From positions 62,001 through 126,000 of the forward strand of contig DAOUHY010000150.1 of NCBI GenBank assembly GCA_034428435.1: a stretch of 64,000 nt of DNA, written 5' to 3'. The DNA is from Bin5 sp034428435. GTDB taxonomy: Bacteria > Chloroflexota > Anaerolineae > Caldilineales > Caldilineaceae. Under the pieces are notes generated by a model. It was not told the DNA's origin. It did no database searches and was given only the letters and a program-made list of their open reading frames with translations. Positions 63,590 to 64,000 of this stretch are shown piece by piece; position 1 is the stretch's first letter; each line of letters starts with the position of its first letter. A program made the translations under genes and the position numbers.

Positions 63590-64000
63590 ATGGACTTTGA
63601 CCGCTACTTTGACAATGATGAGGTCGAATCAGTTCTGAGTGGCTGGACACTAACTCATCCAAATCTGGCCAAGGTTTCTGAATTGGGCAGAAGTCATGAG
63701 AACAGGGCGATTTATCTGTTGACGTTGACCAATCAAGAGACGGGGCGTGACGAAGACAAACCGGCCATCTGGATAGATTCCAACATCCATGCTACAGAGG
63801 TAGCCGGCACGACGGTCGCCTTGCACATGGCGCACTCGCTCTTGTCGGGATATGGCAGTGACGCTCGTTGCAGGCGGTTGCTGGACAATGTCGCCTTCTA
63901 TATTGTGCCGAGGCTGAATCCCGACGGGGCGGCGCTGGCTCTATCGGAAAATCCAAAGTATGTGCGATCCGGTACCCGGCCCTATCCTTTTGCCGAACGC
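63590..64000 (+). CDS. M14 family zinc carboxypeptidase, 3' truncated by window end
   Basis: The first 137 residues of a carboxypeptidase A-type protein; the frame is open through 64000. The zinc motif His-x2-Glu is in NIHATEVAG (about residues 67-75), and PRLNPDGA is the matching family segment. The second zinc His and the catalytic Glu lie beyond the window. GGAGA lies about ten bases before ATG 63590; GTG 63572 is an alternative. Confidence 0.85.
   Translation, partial: MDFDRYFDNDEVESVLSGWTLTHPNLAKVSELGRSHENRAIYLLTLTNQETGRDEDKPAIWIDSNIHATEVAGTTVALHMAHSLLSGYGSDARCRRLLDNVAFYIVPRLNPDGAALALSENPKYVRSGTRPYPFAER

Overview
The window looks like a piece of a GC-rich (by eye a little under 60% GC) bacterial chromosome, most likely from a member of the Chloroflexota related to Caldilineales/Anaerolineae or to marine and sponge-associated lineages. 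That placement is an inference. It rests on the mix of genes: four phytanoyl-CoA dioxygenase-like enzymes, an oligopeptide-type ABC importer inside a catabolic cluster, a mevalonate-pathway pair (class II HMG-CoA reductase and archaeal-type HMG-CoA synthase), secreted LRR/FnIII proteins, and intergenic tandem repeats of the kind common in that phylum. No rRNA, tRNA, CRISPR array, phage or transposase gene was recognised.

Positions 1-15.6 kb hold a catabolic region. It contains an SDR dehydrogenase, a very large protein of uncertain function, and a substrate-binding lipoprotein with its own candidate promoter and a strong stem-loop after it. Then come two permeases, two ATPases, a beta-keto acid cleavage enzyme, a TIM-barrel isomerase, a zinc alcohol dehydrogenase and an amidohydrolase, all on the plus strand and several overlapping. 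Positions 16-22.7 kb carry three phytanoyl-CoA dioxygenase-like enzymes, a thiamine-diphosphate enzyme, an NHL propeller protein and a small monooxygenase-fold protein. Positions 22.7-31.3 kb hold a minus-strand Nudix/acyltransferase-like/hydrolase operon, an unknown protein, ribonuclease D, FtsH and a fourth phytanoyl-CoA dioxygenase.

Positions 32.3-36.6 kb hold an unusual membrane locus: two proteins resembling the antiporter-like subunits of complex I flank an unrelated integral membrane protein, with no other complex I gene nearby. Positions 37.2-39.8 kb encode the mevalonate pair. Positions 40-50.4 kb, all on the minus strand, hold mfd and pth, an LRR surface protein, an anchored surface protein, a DsbB-cytochrome c fusion and a DsbA-like protein. 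Positions 50.8-56.7 kb are a mixed set of dehydrogenases, a lactonase, a creatininase-family hydrolase, an epimerase and a zinc-ribbon coiled-coil protein. Positions 57.9-64 kb carry a Flp-type pilin overlapping comF, the long-form ribosome hibernation factor, a glycosyltransferase, a YacP-like nuclease, a small membrane protein, an M20 peptidase and the start of an M14 peptidase.

The most unusual feature is a five-copy intergenic repeat family (about 4.5, 15.7, 31.8, 36.7 and 57.0 kb). All copies share an almost invariant 65-base module predicted to fold as a three-way junction. Three copies carry one kind of left arm and two carry another. Two copies are bounded by inverted repeats and are about 455-460 bp long. 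All five lie in the same orientation, upstream of plus-strand genes.
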